Source of the DNA: Nitratireductor sp. B36
Lineage (GTDB): Bacteria > Pseudomonadota > Alphaproteobacteria > Rhizobiales > Rhizobiaceae
Reading direction: 5' to 3'
Length of the DNA stretch: 64,000 nt
Assembly (NCBI RefSeq): GCF_020833685.1
Contig: NZ_JACKZY010000001.1
Coordinates: 756,578-820,577, forward strand
Below the pieces are notes generated by a model. The model saw only the letters and a program-made list of their open reading frames with translations, did no database searches and was not told the origin of the DNA. How positions within the stretch are numbered: position 1 is the stretch's first letter; the number at the start of each line of letters is the position of its first letter. This document shows positions 43,522 to 53,232 of the stretch, in pieces. The position numbers were made by a program, and so were the translations under genes.

Positions 43522-45066
43522 CAAACTCCCCAGAATGCCGCGCACCAAGGCCCGGCCGAGCGATGTCCCTACAGACCGTACCACGGATTTCAGCGCAGCT
43601 TCGCTGACCGATTGCCGGTTGGATGTGCGCCGCCTTGTGGTGGTTTTGCGTTTCGTGGTGGTGGTGGCTCCACCGCTGCCGAAATCGGGAAGCGACCAGC
43701 GAGAGCGCTCTTCCGCCGCCCCTGCCTCTTCCGCCTTCTGCGCCTCGGCTTCGGCCTTGGCCTTGTCCTCTGCCTTTTTTTGCAGGATTTCGAAGGCTGA
43801 TTCGCGATCGACGCTCTCATCATACTGCCCGAACACCGGGCTGGCTTTCAGCAGCTGGTCGCGTTCAGCGTCGGTGATTGGGCCCAGTCTGGATGCCGGT
43901 GGACGAATCAGCGTCCGTTGCACCATCGCCGGAACACCTTTTGCCTCCAGCGTGGACACCAGCGCCTCACCTACCCCGAGCTTGGTAATTGCTTCAAAGC
44001 AGTCAAATTCAGGATTGGGCCTGAACGTGTCAGCGGCTGTCTTCACTGCCTTCTGCTCGCGCGGCGTATAGGCGCGCAGCGCGTGCTGGATACGATTGCC
44101 GAGCTGGCTCAACACGGTTTCAGGCACATCCAGAGGGTTCTGCGTGACGAAGTACACGCCGACACCCTTTGATCGAATGAGTCGCACCACCTGCTCCACG
44201 CGGTCGACCAGGATTTTCGGCGCTTCGTCGAAAAGCAGATGCGCCTCATCGAAGAAGAACACGAGCCGTGGGCGGTCCGGATCGCCCACTTCCGGCAATT
44301 CTTCAAAAAGCTCTGACAGCAGCCACAGCAGGAAGGTGGCATAAAGGCGCGGGTTCATCATCAGCTTGTCGGCAGCCAGCACATTGATGGCACCGCGACC
44401 ATCCGGCGTGGTGCGCATGATGTCACTGATCTTCAAGGCCGGCTCGCCGAAGAAGAAATTTGCGCCCTGCTGTTCCAGCACCAGCAATGTCCGCTGGATT
44501 GCCCCCACCGACTGTTTTGACACATTGCCGTAACGCGCACCGATCTCGTCGGCGCGGTCGGCGACATGAACGAGAAGCGCCTGCAGATCCTTCATGTCCA
44601 GAAGCAGAAGACCTTCCTCGTCTGCAATCCGGAAAGCGATGTTCAAAACGCCTTCCTGCGCATCGGTCAAATTCATCAACCGTGACAGAAGCAGAGGCCC
44701 CATCTCCGAAATCGTTGTGCGGATCGGGTGTCCCTTTTCCCCGAAAAGGTCCCAGAAGATCACCGGGAACTCCTGAAACTCATAGGGATCGAGCTTGATC
44801 GTATCGGCGCGCTTGGTGAGGAAATCCTTTTCCTCACCCATCATCGCAATGCCGGACAGATCGCCCTTCACATCCGCGCAGAAGACCGGAACGCCCGCAT
44901 TGGAGAAGCCTTCCGTTAAAATCTGGAGGGTGACCGTCTTGCCGGTGCCGGTCGCGCCGGTAACGAGGCCATGCCGGTTGGCATATTTCAGCAGCAGGCT
45001 TTCGGCCTTCTGATAGCTGTCGTCGGGATGCCGGCTGGCCCCCAGAAAAATGCTGTCTTCCGCCAT
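43507..45066 (-). CDS. HerA-like ATPase, DUF853 (YjgR family)
   Basis: A 519-residue ATPase. Walker A is [14 protein letters not shown] near residues 35-45, and Walker B is [17 protein letters not shown]; the arginine-finger region lies in [18 protein letters not shown]. The C-terminal 110 residues are an Ala/Glu/Lys coiled segment, a Ser/Thr/Arg-rich linker and a short helical end ([16 protein letters not shown]). Its molecular role is not known. It is monocistronic as far as I can see. Confidence 0.88.
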   Translation of the reverse strand: MAEDSIFLGASRHPDDSYQKAESLLLKYANRHGLVTGATGTGKTVTLQILTEGFSNAGVPVFCADVKGDLSGIAMMGEEKDFLTKRADTIKLDPYEFQEFPVIFWDLFGEKGHPIRTTISEMGPLLLSRLMNLTDAQEGVLNIAFRIADEEGLLLLDMKDLQALLVHVADRADEIGARYGNVSKQSVGAIQRTLLVLEQQGANFFFGEPALKISDIMRTTPDGRGAINVLAADKLMMNPRLYATFLLWLLSELFEELPEVGDPDRPRLVFFFDEAHLLFDEAPKILVDRVEQVVRLIRSKGVGVYFVTQNPLDVPETVLSQLGNRIQHALRAYTPREQKAVKTAADTFRPNPEFDCFEAITKLGVGEALVSTLEAKGVPAMVQRTLIRPPASRLGPITDAERDQLLKASPVFGQYDESVDRESAFEILQKKAEDKAKAEAEAQKAEEAGAAEERSRWSLPDFGSGGATTTTKRKTTTRRRTSNRQSVSEAALKSVVRSVGTSLGRALVRGILGSLKKGR

Positions 45067-45325
45067 TTGCAGTCTGCCTCGCTCGCCGGTCCCGCTGAAT
45101 TTCGTGGTTCTCCGGTATAGTCAGCCTAGCAAAAAGTCTCAACGCCGTTGTGTGCGTGAAGTAAAGCGCGGCTTTCCTGCAACGCTAGCCGGCTATTCGG
45201 CCTATTGTGCATTGCGGCGTCTCGTATGGCGTCCTAAACTTCCCTGGCAATGACAGGTTGGTTGCCCTTGAGGTCTGATGCCGGCTGTGCGGACAGATTT
45301 CCGGGCCAACGGCGGAGCGGGAGGC

Positions 45326-46771
45326 ATGATGGATCGCGCGATCCTGAAAAAGGTGAAATTTCCTCAGATCGACCAGGAGCGCTGGCGCGATCTCGTGATC
45401 GAGTCCCTGAAAGGTGAAGCCGGTCCCGAGGCGCTTTCCTGGCAGACGGATGACAACATTTCCATGCGCGCACTTTATGAGCGCATGCAAGATGCCAAGC
45501 CACTCGCCCGGGGGCGCGATAAGTCCGGTTGGGCAGCGGTCCAGCGCATGGACGATCCCGATCCGGTGCGTGCAAACCGTCAGGCAAAGGAAGACATCGC
45601 TCAGGGCGCCACAGGCCTCGCTCTTGTTTTCGAAGGCGCACCCAACGCATTCGGCTATGGCCTTCCAGCTACGCCCGAGGCGGTCGCCAAAGCGCTCGAA
45701 GGCATCGACCTGCAGGGGCTCTACCTGCGCATGGATGCCAATCCCAGCAGCCGCGCCGTCGTCGATTGGCTGACCCAGATCTTCACCGAGCGCCGCATCA
45801 ATCCGGCCGCCATGACGCTGTCCTTCGGCATTTCGCCAGCCGCCACCTTCGCCGGCACCGGCAAGCTGCGCATGTCCATCGAGGCTCTGGAAGCGTCCAT
45901 GCCGCAGTCCTTTGCAGGCTTCTTCGCCATGGACCTGCCCGGCATCCTGCTTGAGGGCGATGGACGTGTGTTCCACAATGCGGGCGCCTCCGAGGCGCAG
46001 GAGCTTGGCATCATGCTGGCTTCCGCCGTTTCGCATCTGCGCATGTTCGAACAGGCCCGCCAGCCGCTGGTCTATGCCGCGCCGCATATCGGCTTCTCGC
46101 TCTGCGTCGATCAGGACCAGTTCCTGTCGATTGCCAAGATCAGGGCCTTGCGCCGGCTGTGGGCGCGGGTTCAGGAGACCTGCTCCATCGAACCCTCGCT
46201 CGCGACGATCCATGCCGAAACCTCCTATCGGATGATGACGGCGAAGGATCCGGAAACCAACACGCTGCGCACAACCATCGCAGCCTTCGCTGCCGCCGTC
46301 GGCGGTGCCGATTCGCTGTCCGTCCTGCCGCACACCATCGTTCACGGTCTGCCGGATGAAGATGCAAGGCGGCTTGCCCGCAACACGCAGCTCATCCTGT
46401 CGGGCGAGAGCCATCTCGACCTGATCATAGATCCCGCCGCCGGCGCCGGCGGCATGGAAACGCTCACTGCGGCCCTTTGCGAAAAAGCCTGGGACGAGTT
46501 CCGCCGCATCGAGAGCGAGGGTGGCGTGCTGCGCAGCCTGATGAACGGCCACATTCAGGAACGTGTTTTGGAAATGCGCGAGCGCCGCGAACAACGCATT
46601 AACGACGGCAAGAAACCCATTGTCGGCACCACGATCTATCCAGCGGCCGAAGAGCGTCCTGTGAAGACACTGGATGCGCAATCGCCCGACTTCTCGGGAG
46701 AAACGGCAGCCGTGCGCTGTCAGCCGCTTCTGGCCCAGCGTCTCGATGAAACCGGAGGAGGCATCGCATGA
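45326..46771 (+). CDS. mutA: Methylmalonyl-CoA mutase small (beta) subunit
   Basis: A 481-residue mutase-fold protein with the TIM barrel but no C-terminal cobalamin domain, the mark of the small subunit. Features include [39 protein letters not shown] and [20 protein letters not shown]. It stabilises the catalytic large subunit. The start ATG at 45326 follows GGGAGG closely; an ATG three bases on is equally possible. It overlaps the large subunit gene by 4 bp. Confidence 0.88.
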   Translation: MMDRAILKKVKFPQIDQERWRDLVIESLKGEAGPEALSWQTDDNISMRALYERMQDAKPLARGRDKSGWAAVQRMDDPDPVRANRQAKEDIAQGATGLALVFEGAPNAFGYGLPATPEAVAKALEGIDLQGLYLRMDANPSSRAVVDWLTQIFTERRINPAAMTLSFGISPAATFAGTGKLRMSIEALEASMPQSFAGFFAMDLPGILLEGDGRVFHNAGASEAQELGIMLASAVSHLRMFEQARQPLVYAAPHIGFSLCVDQDQFLSIAKIRALRRLWARVQETCSIEPSLATIHAETSYRMMTAKDPETNTLRTTIAAFAAAVGGADSLSVLPHTIVHGLPDEDARRLARNTQLILSGESHLDLIIDPAAGAGGMETLTAALCEKAWDEFRRIESEGGVLRSLMNGHIQERVLEMRERREQRINDGKKPIVGTTIYPAAEERPVKTLDAQSPDFSGETAAVRCQPLLAQRLDETGGGIA

Positions 46772-48894
46772 TTCCGGATTTTGCCAGCATCGGCTGGTCG
46801 GATCCGGAAACGTCGCCTCTCCCGCCCCAGGCTCCGCCCACGGCCACGCCTGAGGGCATCGAGATAAAGTCCTTCTATTCGCAGGACGATGTGAAGGGCC
46901 TGCGGTTCCTTGACACCTATCCGGGTGCCGCGCCCTTCATTCGCGGCCCCTACCCCACCATGTATGCGCGCCGTCCCTGGACGATCCGCCAATATGCGGG
47001 CTTCTCAACGGCGGAGGAATCCAACGCCTTCTACCGGCGCAATCTGGCAGCCGGGCAGAAAGGCCTCTCGGTCGCCTTCGACCTTGCCACCCACCGCGGT
47101 TATGACAGCGACCACCCGCGGGTGGCCGGCGATGTGGGCATGGCCGGTGTAGCCATCGATTCCATCCTCGACATGCGCCAGCTCTTCGACGGCATCCCGC
47201 TCGATAAAATGAGCGTGTCGATGACCATGAATGGCGCAGTCCTGCCCATCATGGCGCTCTATATCGTCGCGGCGGAAGAACAGGGTGTCGCTCAGAAAGA
47301 CCTTTCGGGCACCATTCAGAACGACATTCTGAAGGAGTTCATGGTCCGCAACACCTATATCTACCCGCCCAAACCATCCATGCGGATCATTTCGGACATT
47401 TTCTCCTATACGGCGGAGAACATGCCGAAATTCAACTCCATATCCATCTCCGGCTACCACATGCAGGAAGCCGGTGCGACGGCGGATCTGGAGCTTGCCT
47501 ACACAATCGCCGACGGCATCGAATATGCCCGTGCCGGCATTGCCGCCGGGCTCGACATCGACCGTTTCGCGCCGCGCCTGTCCTTCTTCTGGGCCATCGG
47601 CATGAACTTCTTCATGGAAGTGGCCAAGATGCGCGCCGCGCGCCTTCTCTGGGCGACACTTCTTCAGGAGAATTTTGCGCCGAAGAAGGAGCGTTCGCTC
47701 TCCCTGCGCACCCATTGCCAGACCTCCGGCTGGTCGCTGACGGCGCAGGACCCCTACAACAACATCGTGCGCACTATGGTCGAGGCCATGGCCGCCACCC
47801 AGGGCCACACCCAGTCGCTCCACACCAACGCCTTCGATGAGGCGCTGGCGCTTCCGACAGACCATTCCGCGCGCATTGCCCGCAACACGCAGCTTGTCCT
47901 GCAGCTTGAATCCGGCACCACCCGCATGATCGACCCATGGGGCGGCTCCCACTTCATCGAACGCCTCACCCACGATCTCGCCCATCGTGCGCTCAAGCAC
48001 ATCGAAGAGGTGGAAAGCCTCGGCGGCATGGCGGCAGCCATCGAAAACGGCGTGCCGAAAATGCGCATCGAGGAGGCCGCGGCCCGTACCCAGGCGCGCA
48101 TCGATTCCGGCGAACAGACAGTGGTCGGCGTCAACCGCTTCCAGCCTGAGCGCGACACCAAGGTGGACGTGCTCAAGGTGGACAACGCCGAAGTGCGTGC
48201 CCGCCAGCTCGCCAAGCTGCAACAGCTCAAGGGCACACGCGATGTGGCTGAAACCGAAAGCGCGCTGGAAGCTCTGACCAATGCGGCCGCCGGGAACGGA
48301 AACCTTCTCGAATTCGCCGTGCGCGCCGCCCGCGCCAACGCGACGGTGGGTGAAATCTCCTCCGCCCTCGAAAAGGCCTTTGGCCGGCATGTCGCGGAGA
48401 TCCGCACCATTTCCGGCGTCTACCGCAAGGAGGTGGGCGACCTCACCGCTTTTGAACAGGCGCAGCAGAAGGTGGAAAAATTCCGCAAGAAGACCGGAGC
48501 CGCCCCGCGCATTCTGATCGCCAAGATCGGTCAGGACGGGCACGATCGCGGCCAGAAGGTCATCGCCACCGCCTTTGGCGATCTCGGTTTCGAGGTCACG
48601 GTCGGTGCCATGTTCCAGACACCGGAGGAAGTGGCCGAGCTTGCCATTGCCAACGACGTGCAGATCGTCGGCGCCTCCTCGCTTGCCGCCAGTCACCTGA
48701 CCCTTATTCCTGAACTTAAGGAAGCGCTTGAAAAACGCGGCCATGGCGACATTCTCCTGGTCGCCGGCGGCGTCATCCCGCCCGACGATTTCGAGGCCGT
48801 GCGCGAGGCCGGTGCTGCCGAAATCTTCCCGCCCGGAACGGTCATTCCCGAAGCCGCCGAAAAACTGCTCGACCGGCTCCTGAAAGCAGGCTGA
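46768..48894 (+). CDS. mutB: Methylmalonyl-CoA mutase large (alpha) subunit
   Basis: A 708-residue adenosylcobalamin enzyme that interconverts methylmalonyl-CoA and succinyl-CoA in propionate breakdown. The barrel carries [18 protein letters not shown] and [19 protein letters not shown]. The C-terminal B12 domain has the base-off motif DxHxxG with His 592 in [10 protein letters not shown], followed by [13 protein letters not shown] and [11 protein letters not shown]. All key motifs are intact. It is also known as bhbA or scpA in related organisms. Confidence 0.95.
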   Translation: MIPDFASIGWSDPETSPLPPQAPPTATPEGIEIKSFYSQDDVKGLRFLDTYPGAAPFIRGPYPTMYARRPWTIRQYAGFSTAEESNAFYRRNLAAGQKGLSVAFDLATHRGYDSDHPRVAGDVGMAGVAIDSILDMRQLFDGIPLDKMSVSMTMNGAVLPIMALYIVAAEEQGVAQKDLSGTIQNDILKEFMVRNTYIYPPKPSMRIISDIFSYTAENMPKFNSISISGYHMQEAGATADLELAYTIADGIEYARAGIAAGLDIDRFAPRLSFFWAIGMNFFMEVAKMRAARLLWATLLQENFAPKKERSLSLRTHCQTSGWSLTAQDPYNNIVRTMVEAMAATQGHTQSLHTNAFDEALALPTDHSARIARNTQLVLQLESGTTRMIDPWGGSHFIERLTHDLAHRALKHIEEVESLGGMAAAIENGVPKMRIEEAAARTQARIDSGEQTVVGVNRFQPERDTKVDVLKVDNAEVRARQLAKLQQLKGTRDVAETESALEALTNAAAGNGNLLEFAVRAARANATVGEISSALEKAFGRHVAEIRTISGVYRKEVGDLTAFEQAQQKVEKFRKKTGAAPRILIAKIGQDGHDRGQKVIATAFGDLGFEVTVGAMFQTPEEVAELAIANDVQIVGASSLAASHLTLIPELKEALEKRGHGDILLVAGGVIPPDDFEAVREAGAAEIFPPGTVIPEAAEKLLDRLLKAG

Positions 48895-48923
48895 CACCCT
48901 GATCTTGAAATGGACGGCGCCAT

Positions 48924-48943
48924 GTTATACCTTAAGTTATAAC
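48924..48943. promoter_or_regulatory. Palindromic operator/promoter of the toxin-antitoxin pair
   Basis: A 20-bp near-palindrome, GTTATACCTTAAGTTATAAC (18 of 20 symmetric), ends 16 bases before the antitoxin start. TATACC inside it could be the -10 of a promoter with TTGAAA 15 bases upstream. The layout is typical of toxin-antitoxin autoregulation by the antitoxin. Confidence 0.6.
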
Positions 48944-48959
48944 AGACGGAGCCAAAGCC

Positions 48960-49190
48960 ATGAACGTGACCATTCGCAAGATCGGCAATTCGGAAGGTGT
49001 CATCCTGCCGAAGGAGGTGCTTGAGCGCTACAATCTGCGCGCTGGCGACACGCTGAACCTTCTCGAGGACGGAACGGAACTGCGCCTTCGTCCTCCCGTG
49101 GATGATCCCGAAGAATTCGAGCGAAAGATGAAAATCGCTCGAGAGCGGATGAAGAAATACGAAACGGCTTACCGCGTTCTGGCCAAGTGA
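48960..49190 (+). CDS. AbrB/MazE-type antitoxin
   Basis: A 76-residue protein with a swapped-hairpin AbrB DNA-binding domain (VTIRKIGNSEGVILPKEVLE, then YNLRAGDTLNLLEDG) and a charged C-terminal tail (PEEFERKMKIARERMKKYE) suited to wrapping a toxin. It overlaps the Doc gene by 4 bp (GTGA). It would bind the palindrome just upstream and neutralise Doc. Confidence 0.85.
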   Translation: MNVTIRKIGNSEGVILPKEVLERYNLRAGDTLNLLEDGTELRLRPPVDDPEEFERKMKIARERMKKYETAYRVLAK

Positions 49191-49573
49191 CAGAGTTTCA
49201 CTCACGTGACTTCGTCGAAGCGCTGCATGTCGAGCAGTTGCGCCTTCATGGCGGTGCCAGTGGTGTTCGGGATGAAGGCGCGCTGGAATCTGCGCTTCAT
49301 CGCCCGCTGCAGAAACAGGCCTATGAGGAACCGGATCTGTGCGCGCTCGCAGCAGCGTACCTGTTTGGTATCGTGAAAAACCATCCGTTCGTTGACGGAA
49401 ACAAGCGTACCGGCCTCGCTGCGGCCGACCTTTTTCTCTTCTTCAACGGGCTCAGCATGGAAGCCGAGCAGGAAGACGTCATTCAACTCGTTCTTCTCGT
49501 GGCCGCCGGCGAGATCGACGAAGAGGGTGCGTCCCGTTTTTTCCGCGACCATACCGTCCCGCTAGACACCTGA
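49187..49573 (+). CDS. doc: Doc-family toxin (Fic fold)
   Basis: A 128-residue Fic-fold toxin of the death-on-curing type. The active-site motif is HPFVDGNKRTG (residues 66-76), matching H-x-F-x-D-G-N-K-R. The Doc toxin of phage P1 phosphorylates elongation factor Tu using ATP; most Fic relatives transfer AMP. The start is a GTG overlapping the antitoxin stop. Its partner is an AbrB-type rather than the classical Phd antitoxin. Confidence 0.88.
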   Translation: MTEFHSRDFVEALHVEQLRLHGGASGVRDEGALESALHRPLQKQAYEEPDLCALAAAYLFGIVKNHPFVDGNKRTGLAAADLFLFFNGLSMEAEQEDVIQLVLLVAAGEIDEEGASRFFRDHTVPLDT

Positions 49574-49637
49574 TCCTGCGGCACGAAACCTGCATTTAAC
49601 GGCGGGCAACAGCAGACCAAGTCGGAGTTGTACCAAT

Positions 49638-51005
49638 ATGAACCGCCGTCGCCTGTTGAAAGCCACTGCAGGGTTTGCCGTCCTCGGCCTTGCCATGCCG
49701 CGTGCGGCCTTCGCTGACGCCGCACTGCGACGCGCTGCAACGGGTGCCGCAAACGCAGCCGAATTCGGCGTCACACCCAACGCAGCCCAAAACCAGACCT
49801 CTGCCCTCCAGGCCCTGCTTGAACGCGCAAGCGCGGAATCCATTCCCATATTCCTGCCACCGGGTCGTTATCATCTTTCTAGTCTTGTTCTGCCCCGCCA
49901 AGCTCGCCTTGTCGGTGTTCCCGGCGCCACCCTTCTGGAACAGGATGATCTGGGGTCGCTGCTAACTGGGCGGGAGGGCAATCATCTCGCGCTCTCCGGT
50001 CTCGCATTCGATGGCAGGCTCATGCCGCCTTCCGGTTCAGGCGGCGGCCTGCTCGACATTGACGGTACACTGCACCTTTCCATCGAAGCCTGCACCTTCG
50101 CCAACAGCGGCGGCAATGGCCTCTCGCTCCGCCGCACACAGGGCAAAATCCGCAACTGCGCCATCACCGACATTGCGGACTACGCACTCTACGCACTCGA
50201 TTCGAGCGGCCTTGATGTCATCGAAAACACTGTCTCCGATTGCGGCAATGGCGGCATTCTGATCCACCGCAGCGCTCCAGGCGCGGATGGCAGCCGTGTT
50301 TCTGGAAACCGCATCAGCCGTATCCGCGCCGACAGGGGTGGCACCGGCCAGTATGGCAACGGCATCAACGCCTATCGCGCCGACAATCTCCGTGTGTCAG
50401 AAAATGAAATTGCCGACTGCGCCTTCTCAGCCATACGCGGCAACAGCGCTAGCAATCTCCAGATATCCGGCAACACCTGCCTGCGCTCGGCTGAAACCGC
50501 GCTTTACGCGGAGTTCGCCTTCCAGGGTGCGGTCATCTCGGGCAATCTCGTGGATGGGGCTGCCCACGGCATCTCCATGGCCAATTTCGACAAGGGTGGA
50601 CGGCTCTGCGCCTGCACCGGCAACATCATCCGCAACCTTTCAGAAGATGGCCCCTACCCCTCGCCCATGGCCGGTTTCGGCATCGGCGTCAATGTGGAGG
50701 CCGACAGCACCGTCACCGGCAACATCATCGAAAACGCACCGCTTGCGGGCATCCGCATGGGCTGGGGCCCCTTCCTGCGCAACGTCACGGCTTCGGGCAA
50801 CGTCATTCGCAAGGCGAAAACCGGCATCATCGTTTCCGTCGTCGAAGGTTCGGGAAAAGCCGTCATTTCCGGCAATGTCTTCGAGGATACGCCCAATGGC
50901 GCGGTCGTCGGCCATCGGTGGGCCGATGCCGCAACCGGCGATCTGCTGCGCTCCGGCAGCGAGACCATCCCGCACCTGACGCTTGCAGGCAATCGGGCAG
51001 ATTAG
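49638..51005 (+). CDS. Tat-exported right-handed beta-helix repeat protein (TIGR03808)
   Basis: A 455-residue protein with a twin-arginine signal (MNRRRLLKATAGFAVLGLAM, cleavage after AFA). The mature part has many Asn/Gly-rich beta-helix repeats such as VIENTVSDCGNGGILIHRSA and LQISGNTCLRSAETALYAE. It matches the TIGR03808 family of Tat-translocated repetitive proteins known in rhizobia, probably a pectate-lyase-like fold with unknown substrate. The start is preceded by 64 bp after doc and may be transcribed on its own. Confidence 0.85.
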   Translation: MNRRRLLKATAGFAVLGLAMPRAAFADAALRRAATGAANAAEFGVTPNAAQNQTSALQALLERASAESIPIFLPPGRYHLSSLVLPRQARLVGVPGATLLEQDDLGSLLTGREGNHLALSGLAFDGRLMPPSGSGGGLLDIDGTLHLSIEACTFANSGGNGLSLRRTQGKIRNCAITDIADYALYALDSSGLDVIENTVSDCGNGGILIHRSAPGADGSRVSGNRISRIRADRGGTGQYGNGINAYRADNLRVSENEIADCAFSAIRGNSASNLQISGNTCLRSAETALYAEFAFQGAVISGNLVDGAAHGISMANFDKGGRLCACTGNIIRNLSEDGPYPSPMAGFGIGVNVEADSTVTGNIIENAPLAGIRMGWGPFLRNVTASGNVIRKAKTGIIVSVVEGSGKAVISGNVFEDTPNGAVVGHRWADAATGDLLRSGSETIPHLTLAGNRAD

Positions 51006-51073
51006 GACATTGCGGAAGTTTGCCGCGATCCTCTTCGCCGCGCAGGGCACGCAATGATTGCGTGGCCAAGGGC

Positions 51074-51321
51074 GGTGCGTGGTTCGACAGGCTCACCATG
51101 AGGGAGGGCTTTGTTCAACATGAAGGAAGTGGTCGCTGCCACAAAGGCTAGAGCATTTTGCAGTCAGGTGGAATCACCTGACGTCCGCATAAATGCGGAA
51201 AAACAAGAAGATTGAGCGTCCTTTGTGCGTCCAAGAGGACGCACGGCGCGCTAGCGGAACGGCGGCGCAACGGTGTGAAACCGATTCCTTCCCTCATGGT
51301 GAGCTTGTCGAACCACGCACC
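51074..51321. repeat. Inverted-repeat element with 34-bp arms
   Basis: The arm at 51074-51107 (GGTGCGTGGTTCGACAGGCT onward) recurs in inverted orientation at 51288-51321 with 32 of 34 bases matching. The 180-bp interior holds no gene. The core TTCGACAGGCTCACCATGAG is a form of a repeat that I recall being scattered in alphaproteobacterial intergenic regions. It is probably a non-autonomous or REP-like element that could also fold as a long stem in RNA. Confidence 0.75.
51163..51198. repeat. Pair of small palindromes inside the inverted-repeat element
   Basis: GTCAGGTG-GAAT-CACCTGAC (51163-51182) and CCGCAT-AA-ATGCGG (51185-51198) are adjacent perfect hairpins. Together with the preceding AGAGCATTTTGCAGTCAGGT they resemble a recurrent rhizobial intergenic sequence. 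They may act as terminators for the beta-helix gene or be part of a REP family. Confidence 0.65.
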
Positions 51322-51385
51322 ACATCAATGCGGGCCGACGCCGTTCACCGTGGGTCCTGTTTTCACCGGGTACGCTCTAAACGCC

Positions 51386-52390
51386 CTAACCGACCAACGC
51401 TTCTGAAGGCCGCAAAGACCCCACCTCGAACCCGCGTCGATTGGTCAGAACGGGTCGCGCCATCTCACGCAGCGTCTCGGCCAATGCATCACCATCCAGA
51501 AGCTGCGCCAGCACTTCGGCGACCATCACTTCTGCGGCACGCGTCGTGCCGTCATCGCATTTGAGCGCGATGCCGATACCCTTTTCCGGAATTGCGGCAC
51601 AAAACACGCCTTCGGCACCCGTCTTGGTGAAGATGCGCCCCTTGCCCGCTTCCATCATCAGCGTATCGGCGCGCCCGCTGCCTGCCACATAAAACGGTTC
51701 CGCCATGCAGGCGGCAAATATGCGCTTTGCGGCTTTCGCACGTTCGGGCGCGAACCCGGTCCCCGTCGCCATGCGTGCGAACCCATGCGCCAGCGCCTTC
51801 AGCGGCACGGCATAAGTGGGAATGGAGCAGCCGTCCGTGCCGCAGAGATCGCTCTTGTGCGCTGCCCCCGTCATCGCCTCCATTGCCGCCTTCACGGCGT
51901 CCTGCGCCGGGTGTCCAAGCGCCACATAGCCCTGCGGATCATGGCCGAGATGCACGCAGGTGCACAGGAAACCCGCATGCTTTCCCGAGCAATTGTTGTG
52001 CGCCGCCGTCGGCTCCACGAGATCGCGCGCCTGCGCGATCAGTACATGTTGCTCTGATGACCAATGCGCCCCGCATTCGAACGCGTCGCTTCCAAGCCCT
52101 GCCCGCTCAAGCATGGAGGTCGCCAGCGCCGCATGCTCCGGCTCGCCTGAATGCGATGCGCAGGCAAGCGCGATTTCCCGATTGCCGAAGCCGAACGCAT
52201 CCGCCGCCCCGCTTTCCACGAAAGGCAGCGCCTGAATGGCTTTTACGGCAGAACGTGGAAACACGGGCCGATCGACGTCGCCAAGGCTCATCACCTTTCC
52301 GCCATCCGCATCAAACACGGCTATGGCACCACGGTGCCTGCTCTCGACAACGTTACCGCGCAGCACTTCGACCAGAACCGGATTGCCCAT
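51386..52390 (-). CDS. ansA: Class 3 (rhizobial-type) L-asparaginase
   Basis: A 334-residue enzyme of the Rhizobium etli-type asparaginase family, unrelated to bacterial type I/II enzymes. It hydrolyses asparagine to aspartate and ammonia. The zinc-binding residues of this class appear as Cys 134 and Lys 137 (HNNCSGKHAGF) and Cys 188 (GTDGCSIPTY), one position off the R. etli ReAV numbering I recall. The likely nucleophile Ser lies in FPRSAVKAIQ. I start it at MGNPVLVEV because upstream there is only a TTG. Confidence 0.9.
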   Translation of the reverse strand: MGNPVLVEVLRGNVVESRHRGAIAVFDADGGKVMSLGDVDRPVFPRSAVKAIQALPFVESGAADAFGFGNREIALACASHSGEPEHAALATSMLERAGLGSDAFECGAHWSSEQHVLIAQARDLVEPTAAHNNCSGKHAGFLCTCVHLGHDPQGYVALGHPAQDAVKAAMEAMTGAAHKSDLCGTDGCSIPTYAVPLKALAHGFARMATGTGFAPERAKAAKRIFAACMAEPFYVAGSGRADTLMMEAGKGRIFTKTGAEGVFCAAIPEKGIGIALKCDDGTTRAAEVMVAEVLAQLLDGDALAETLREMARPVLTNRRGFEVGSLRPSEALVG

Positions 52391-52452
52391 GTTTTCACCG
52401 TAATTTGCGGGATTCACTTTCAAATCAAGCCGACCGCAATAGACTGGCCCTC

Positions 52453-53232
52453 ATGCGATTTTTCAAGCGAACTTTGCTGTTTATCACCCTTGTCTTCATT
52501 CTGCCGGCCTTCGCCTCGCTGGCATGGTGGGCCATACAGGACAGGCCGGGCTCGTGGCGCAGCGCCGACTGGTCGGCGAGCGGCGTTCTTCCACACGCAA
52601 CCGATGACCCAAGGGCAGCGATCTATGTCATGGCGGCGCGCACCGGCGGCATGAAGGGCGCCCTGTCCGTCCATAGCTGGCTCGTGCTCAAACGTGCAAA
52701 TGCATCGAGCTATGACCGCTATGACAAGGTCGGCTGGGGAAGCCCCGTGCGCCGCAACGCCTATCCGGCAGATGGGCGCTGGTATTCCAACACGCCCTAT
52801 GTCGTGGCCGCGATCACAGGAGAGGAAGCCGAACGCCTCATGCCGCAAGTGGAAGCGGCCATCGCCAGCTATCCCTTCTCGCAGCGTGGCGACTACGGGA
52901 TCTGGCCTGGACCGAACTCCAACTCCTTCACCGCGCATGTGCTGCGCAGTGTGCCGGATCTCGACGCTTCCCTGCCACCGACCGCTGTCGGGCGCGATTA
53001 CCGTCCCGGCCTTTTCGCGTTTGATCACACGCCAGACTGGAGCGATGTGCATATTTCGCTCGGCGGGCTTGCAGGCATCGCCGCCGGCCTGCGCTCCGGT
53101 TTCGAGCTGCATTTTCTGGGGCTGGTCGCAGGCCTCGATCTGCGCCGCCCGGCACTCAAGGTGCCGGGCTTTGGCCGCGTCGAACTGTGGCCGTCAGCGA
53201 CGGCCGGCGAGAAGGCTGTGCCCGCTACTTGA
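52453..53232 (+). CDS. DUF3750 membrane-anchored protein
   Basis: A 259-residue protein with one N-terminal helix (LLFITLVFILPAFASLAWWA) and a large outside domain of the DUF3750 family, containing AARTGGMKGALSVHSWLVLK and YPFSQRGDYGIWPGPNSNSF. The ATG at 52453 is where the family begins; the open frame before it is only antisense to asparaginase. Its end overlaps the convergent thiolase gene by 8 bp. Function is unknown, though the conserved His and Asn positions suggest a hydrolase-like fold. Confidence 0.82.
   Translation: MRFFKRTLLFITLVFILPAFASLAWWAIQDRPGSWRSADWSASGVLPHATDDPRAAIYVMAARTGGMKGALSVHSWLVLKRANASSYDRYDKVGWGSPVRRNAYPADGRWYSNTPYVVAAITGEEAERLMPQVEAAIASYPFSQRGDYGIWPGPNSNSFTAHVLRSVPDLDASLPPTAVGRDYRPGLFAFDHTPDWSDVHISLGGLAGIAAGLRSGFELHFLGLVAGLDLRRPALKVPGFGRVELWPSATAGEKAVPAT

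Larger units (their letters stand above)
51006..51385. other. Non-coding gap with repeats between convergent genes
   Basis: There are 380 bp between the beta-helix gene and asparaginase with no credible gene. Most of it is occupied by the inverted-repeat element and the internal palindromes listed separately. Confidence 0.7.

Noticed and set aside
47005-48897. 630-codon open frame antisense to the mutase large subunit
   Set aside because: It mirrors the high-GC codon pattern of mutB, and no domain is recognisable. Similar antisense frames at 45185-46681 and 59536-60807 were rejected for the same reason.
48904-48960. Cobalamin riboswitch linked to methylmalonyl-CoA mutase
   Set aside because: Neither this gap nor the 45067-45325 region shows the B12-box pattern or the required stem layout.
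51727-52452. Long open frame on the plus strand leading into the DUF3750 gene
   Set aside because: This part is antisense to asparaginase and has the unlikely composition of a shadow frame; the DUF3750 family begins at MRFFKRTLLF.
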